Source: Massilia sp.
GTDB lineage: Bacteria; Pseudomonadota; Gammaproteobacteria; Burkholderiales; Burkholderiaceae_D
Assembly (NCBI GenBank): GCA_028291845.1
Contig: JAQGNM010000203.1
Coordinates: forward strand, 1 to 8,746
Direction: 5' to 3'
Length of the DNA: 8,746 bases
Shown: positions 6,109 through 8,746 of the stretch, piece after piece
How the letters are laid out: each line of letters starts with the position of its first letter
Position numbering within the stretch: position 1 is the first letter of the stretch
Translations under genes and position numbers: made by a program
The notes under the pieces: generated by a model
What the model was told of the DNA's origin: nothing
Databases searched by the model: none
Seen by the model: the letters and a program-made list of their open reading frames with translations, nothing else

Positions 6109-8487
6109 ATGCGGGCATTTTGTCGTATTTACGCCTTGGCGGCGCTTGCGTTCACACTGCTCGCCTTGCACGGCTGCGGCGACCGGCACGCCGCCGCCGT
6201 GCCGCCGTCCAGCGTCCAACTGGCGCGCACCAGCCACGGTGTGGTGCACGTCACCGCCGCCGACTTTCGCGGCATCGGCACCGGGCTGGCCTATGCCTAC
6301 GCGCAGGACAATCTGTGCATGCTGGCCGACAGCATGCTCACTGTCCGTGGCGAGCGCTCGCGCTATTTCGGCGGCGCCGCCTACGCCACCGCGCCCGTCA
6401 ACGGCGAATACGGCGCCGCCAGTTTTTATTTGTCGCTTAATAATGAAGACAGCGATTTTTTCTTCAAGGGCTATCTCGACCTCGAACAGCTGCGTGCCGG
6501 CTACGCCGCCGGTCCGGCCAAAGTGCGCGATCTGCTGCACGGCTACGCAGCCGGCTACAACCGCTACCTGGCCGATGCCCGCGGCCGTTATCCGGCAGCG
6601 TGCGCCGGCGCCGCGTGGGTCAAGCCGATCACTGTCGACGACGTCATGCTGATGATCGCCGAGAAGGCGCTGCACGCCAGCGGCGAAGTGTTCGCGCAGG
6701 AGATCGTCGACGCCGCCCGCACGCCGGGCGCCGCGCCGGTACTGGCAGCTCGCCCGGCGCGGCCGCTCGACGGCGCCTTCCTCACGGCGCGCCTGAGCAC
6801 CTCCACCGCCAGCAAATTAGGCAGCAACGGCCTGGCGGTCGGCCGTGAACTGTCCGCCAGCGGGCGCGGCATCCTGCTCGGTAATCCGCATTACCCGTGG
6901 AGCAGCACCGACCGCTTTTACCAGGCCCACTTGACCATCCCCGGCCGCTACGATGCGATGGGCGTCACCCTTGGCGGCTTGCCGGCGGTGGTCATCGGCT
7001 TCAACCGTGATCTGGCCTGGACCCACACGGTCACCCAGGCCATCCACTTCACCACCTTCAAACTGCATCTCGATGCGCGCGATCCGCTGGGCACCACCTA
7101 TCTGGTCGACGGCGTGCCGGTGCGGATGCGTTCGCGCACGGTGAGCGTCGACCTGCTTCAGGCCGATGGCGCCATGCTCGCCAAGTCGAAAACCTTCTGG
7201 TCGAGCGCGCACGGCGCCGTGATCGTCAAGCCGGCGGCCGGCATCGACTGGACCAGGGACAGCGCCTACGTGCTGGCCGACGCCAACCAATACAATACCC
7301 GCGTGATGGCGCAATGGCTGGCGATCGGCTCGTCGCACAGTGTCGGCGAATTGAGGGCGGCGCTCGACGGCGTTGCCGGCCTGCCGTGGGTGAACACCAT
7401 CGCCGCCGACCGTGACGGCGCCACTTTGTACGCCGACGCCAGCGTGGTGCCGCACATGAGCGCGCAGATGTTCGCATCCGACTGCCTTGTAATGCCGGCC
7501 TTGCTCGCGTTTGACGGCTCACGCGCGCGCTGCGCCTGGGGCGTCGTTGTCGGCGCTCCTGCCGGCATCAATGCGCCGGCCAACGCGCCGTGGCTGATGC
7601 GCGCCGATTACGTCGGCAATTCGAACGACAGCTACTGGCTGAGCAATCCGCGCTCCTTGCTGAGCGGGCCGGCGCCGTATGGTTATTCGCCGCTGTACGG
7701 GCGCACCGGGGTCGCGCAGATGCTGCGCACCCGTCTCGGGTTTTTGCAGTTGGAAGAGAGAATCGCCGAGCGCCGCCCGATCACCATCGAGGACGTGCAG
7801 AGACTGATGTTCGCCAACCGCGTGCACGCTGCCGAGCTGATACTGCCGGAGTTCCTGCCGCGCTGCTTCGCTGCCGCCGATCCCGTCTTGACGCCGGCGT
7901 GCCGGGCACTGGCCGCCTGGGATCGCCGCGCCAATCTGGACAGCCGCGGCGCCGTGCTGTTTCGCGAGTTCTGGAATATCGCCAGCGCTACGCCGGACAA
8001 GTGGGCGGTGCCGCTCGACCCCGCCGACCCTGTGCGCACTCCGCGCGGCTTGTCCGCAGGCGCGGTGCCAGCCATGCTGCAAGCGCTGCGCATCGCCACC
8101 GACAAGCTGCAGACCTTCGGCATTCCCCTCGATGGCCGGCTGGGCGACTACCAGGACGACGCCGGCCCCGGCATGCGCGTACCCGTCCACGGCGCCATCG
8201 GCGACATCGACGGCGCCTACAATTCGATTCACATGAACAGCAGCCTCGATGCACGGGGCTATCACGATATAGCCTGGGGCAGCAGCTACATCCAGACGGT
8301 GACGTTCGACGAAGCCGGCCCGGTCGCCATGGGCATGCTGTTGTACGGCCAGTCAGTCGATCCCGCCTCGCCGTATTACAAGGATCAGCTGCCGGCGTAT
8401 GCGGCCAAGCGTTGGCCGCGCTTACCGTTCACGCCGCAGCAGGTTCGCAGCGATCCGCAGTATCGCGTCACGACTCTGAAAGAATAG
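6109..8487 (+). CDS. Penicillin acylase-family Ntn-hydrolase, PvdQ/aculeacin A acylase-like, putative lipoprotein (AHL acylase group)
   Basis: This 792-residue preproenzyme belongs to the Ntn-hydrolase amidases that remove fatty acyl chains from amides such as acyl-homoserine lactones, aculeacin or the pyoverdine precursor. It should cut itself into alpha and beta chains before Ser239 in KLGSNGLAVG. The beta chain would be 554 residues, against 546 in PvdQ. Counting from Ser239 as 1-beta, His261 (GNPHYPW) falls at 23-beta and Val308 at 70-beta, as in PvdQ. The NSND motif (504-507) supplies the expected catalytic Asn. Long blocks also agree with my recollection of PvdQ: FYQAHLTIPGR, LAWTHTV, PWVNTIAAD and SYIQTVTF. 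Residues 1-23 form a lipoprotein signal with lipobox LHGC (Cys23), and residue +2 is Gly, so outer-membrane anchoring is likely. GGGAG (6099-6103) supports the ATG at 6109 over in-frame ATGs at 6076 and 6094. No pyoverdine or luxI/luxR genes are adjacent, so the substrate is unassigned. Confidence 0.93.
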   Translation: MRAFCRIYALAALAFTLLALHGCGDRHAAAVPPSSVQLARTSHGVVHVTAADFRGIGTGLAYAYAQDNLCMLADSMLTVRGERSRYFGGAAYATAPVNGEYGAASFYLSLNNEDSDFFFKGYLDLEQLRAGYAAGPAKVRDLLHGYAAGYNRYLADARGRYPAACAGAAWVKPITVDDVMLMIAEKALHASGEVFAQEIVDAARTPGAAPVLAARPARPLDGAFLTARLSTSTASKLGSNGLAVGRELSASGRGILLGNPHYPWSSTDRFYQAHLTIPGRYDAMGVTLGGLPAVVIGFNRDLAWTHTVTQAIHFTTFKLHLDARDPLGTTYLVDGVPVRMRSRTVSVDLLQADGAMLAKSKTFWSSAHGAVIVKPAAGIDWTRDSAYVLADANQYNTRVMAQWLAIGSSHSVGELRAALDGVAGLPWVNTIAADRDGATLYADASVVPHMSAQMFASDCLVMPALLAFDGSRARCAWGVVVGAPAGINAPANAPWLMRADYVGNSNDSYWLSNPRSLLSGPAPYGYSPLYGRTGVAQMLRTRLGFLQLEERIAERRPITIEDVQRLMFANRVHAAELILPEFLPRCFAAADPVLTPACRALAAWDRRANLDSRGAVLFREFWNIASATPDKWAVPLDPADPVRTPRGLSAGAVPAMLQALRIATDKLQTFGIPLDGRLGDYQDDAGPGMRVPVHGAIGDIDGAYNSIHMNSSLDARGYHDIAWGSSYIQTVTFDEAGPVAMGMLLYGQSVDPASPYYKDQLPAYAAKRWPRLPFTPQQVRSDPQYRVTTLKE

Positions 8488-8498
8488 AGCCGGGGCCC

Positions 8499-8527
8499 TT
8501 GCGCCGCGCCGGCCGCTTTGCTATAGT
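8499..8527 (+). promoter_or_regulatory. Upstream promoter candidate (P1) of the next rRNA operon
   Basis: TTGCGC (8499-8504) and TATAGT (8522-8527) are separated by exactly 17 bases, with the expected start of RNA near 8534. It begins 12 bases after the acylase stop. The TATAGTTCGCCTCC stretch resembles stable-RNA promoters of Burkholderiales (from memory). The -35 box is weak. Confidence 0.55.
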
Positions 8528-8603
8528 TCGCCTCCCCGAGAAATTGGTTAACAAAAACAAGAACTTGGGGCCGTTGTTGATGACGGTAAGAGAAAAAAAG
8601 AGT

Positions 8604-8632
8604 TTGACAGTGCAGGACGAATCCTACATAAT
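8604..8632 (+). promoter_or_regulatory. Strong rRNA-operon promoter (P2)
   Basis: A perfect -35 TTGACA (8604-8609) is followed, after 17 bases, by CATAAT (8627-8632), a near-consensus -10. Just upstream, 8589-8602 is a purine-rich, mostly A stretch that could act as an UP element. RNA would start near 8639. The rRNA leader follows directly, so this is the main promoter of the operon to the right. Confidence 0.85.
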
Positions 8633-8641
8633 CTCATCTCT

Positions 8642-8746
8642 CTGCTGCGACGAACACAACGCTTCGAAACGCACAGACAGCAGTCCCGAACAAAGTTCTT
8701 TAACAATTAACAGTCGATAAGTGTGGGCGTTTGATGAAAGTGCCAA
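8642..8746 (+). other. Pre-16S rRNA leader with boxB-like hairpin and boxA antitermination site
   Basis: CTGCTG (8642-8647) can pair with CAGCAG (8678-8683), and 11 bases later comes GTTCTTTAACAATT (8695-8708). This closely matches the boxA of E. coli rRNA leaders (TGCTCTTTAACAATTT), which recruits the NusB/NusE antitermination complex. The following AGTGTGGGCG (8720-8729) also corresponds to the E. coli leader. The mature 16S start is not reached, so the 16S gene should begin a short way beyond the window. Confidence 0.85.

Noticed and set aside
7590..8720. Plus-strand frame of 376 codons overlapping the acylase end and the rRNA promoter
   Set aside because: It lies in another frame of the acylase, is very rich in Arg, and runs through the rRNA promoter and into the leader, which is not expected to be coding.
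1..8746. CRISPR array, insertion sequence, attachment site or tRNA
   Set aside because: I see no regularly spaced repeats, transposase motifs, terminal inverted repeats, duplicated target sites or tRNA-like cloverleaf in the window.

Overview
The window is GC-rich DNA, probably from a betaproteobacterium of the Oxalobacteraceae type (Massilia, Duganella or Janthinobacterium-like). I infer this from the 5S rRNA sequence, the style of the rRNA leader and promoter at the right edge, and the gene set. The genus assignment is from memory and was not tested by a search. A complete 5S rRNA with its terminator lies at the left edge. The right edge holds tandem sigma-70-like promoters and a boxA-type antitermination leader pointing into a 16S gene just outside the window. 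The window is therefore the whole interval between two rRNA operons that run in the same direction.

Layout: 5S rRNA and terminator (3-165, +); a secreted 552-residue protein with a VPLPA-CTERM-like C-terminal sorting tail and a possible permuted papain-like Cys/His hydrolase core (312-1970, +); then, facing it after only 30 bases, a three-gene molybdenum hydroxylase operon on the minus strand, transcribed from 5924 to 2001. Its order is [2Fe-2S] subunit with Tat signal, FAD/[4Fe-4S] subunit, and molybdopterin subunit, which matches E. coli PaoABC (YagTSR), the periplasmic aldehyde oxidoreductase. Divergent from it, across a 184-base spacer, is a 792-residue N-terminal-nucleophile acylase resembling PvdQ and aculeacin A acylase (the acyl-homoserine-lactone acylase group), here with a lipoprotein signal (6109-8487, +). 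The rRNA promoter and leader region (8499-8746) follows.

How the genes work together: PaoA, PaoB and PaoC are expected to form one heterotrimer that moves electrons from the Mo site through two [2Fe-2S] clusters to a [4Fe-4S] cluster and FAD, exported as a folded unit by the Tat signal on PaoA. The operon is tightly coupled (10-base gap, then an ATGA overlap), but no PaoD/XdhC-type cofactor-insertion chaperone is present. The acylase and the VPLP-tailed protein are also envelope or secreted proteins, so every protein gene here acts outside the cytoplasm. Any functional link among the three units is unproven. I see no mobile element, CRISPR array or tRNA, and no clear previously undescribed system. 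The least explained gene is the 552-residue VPLP-tailed protein.
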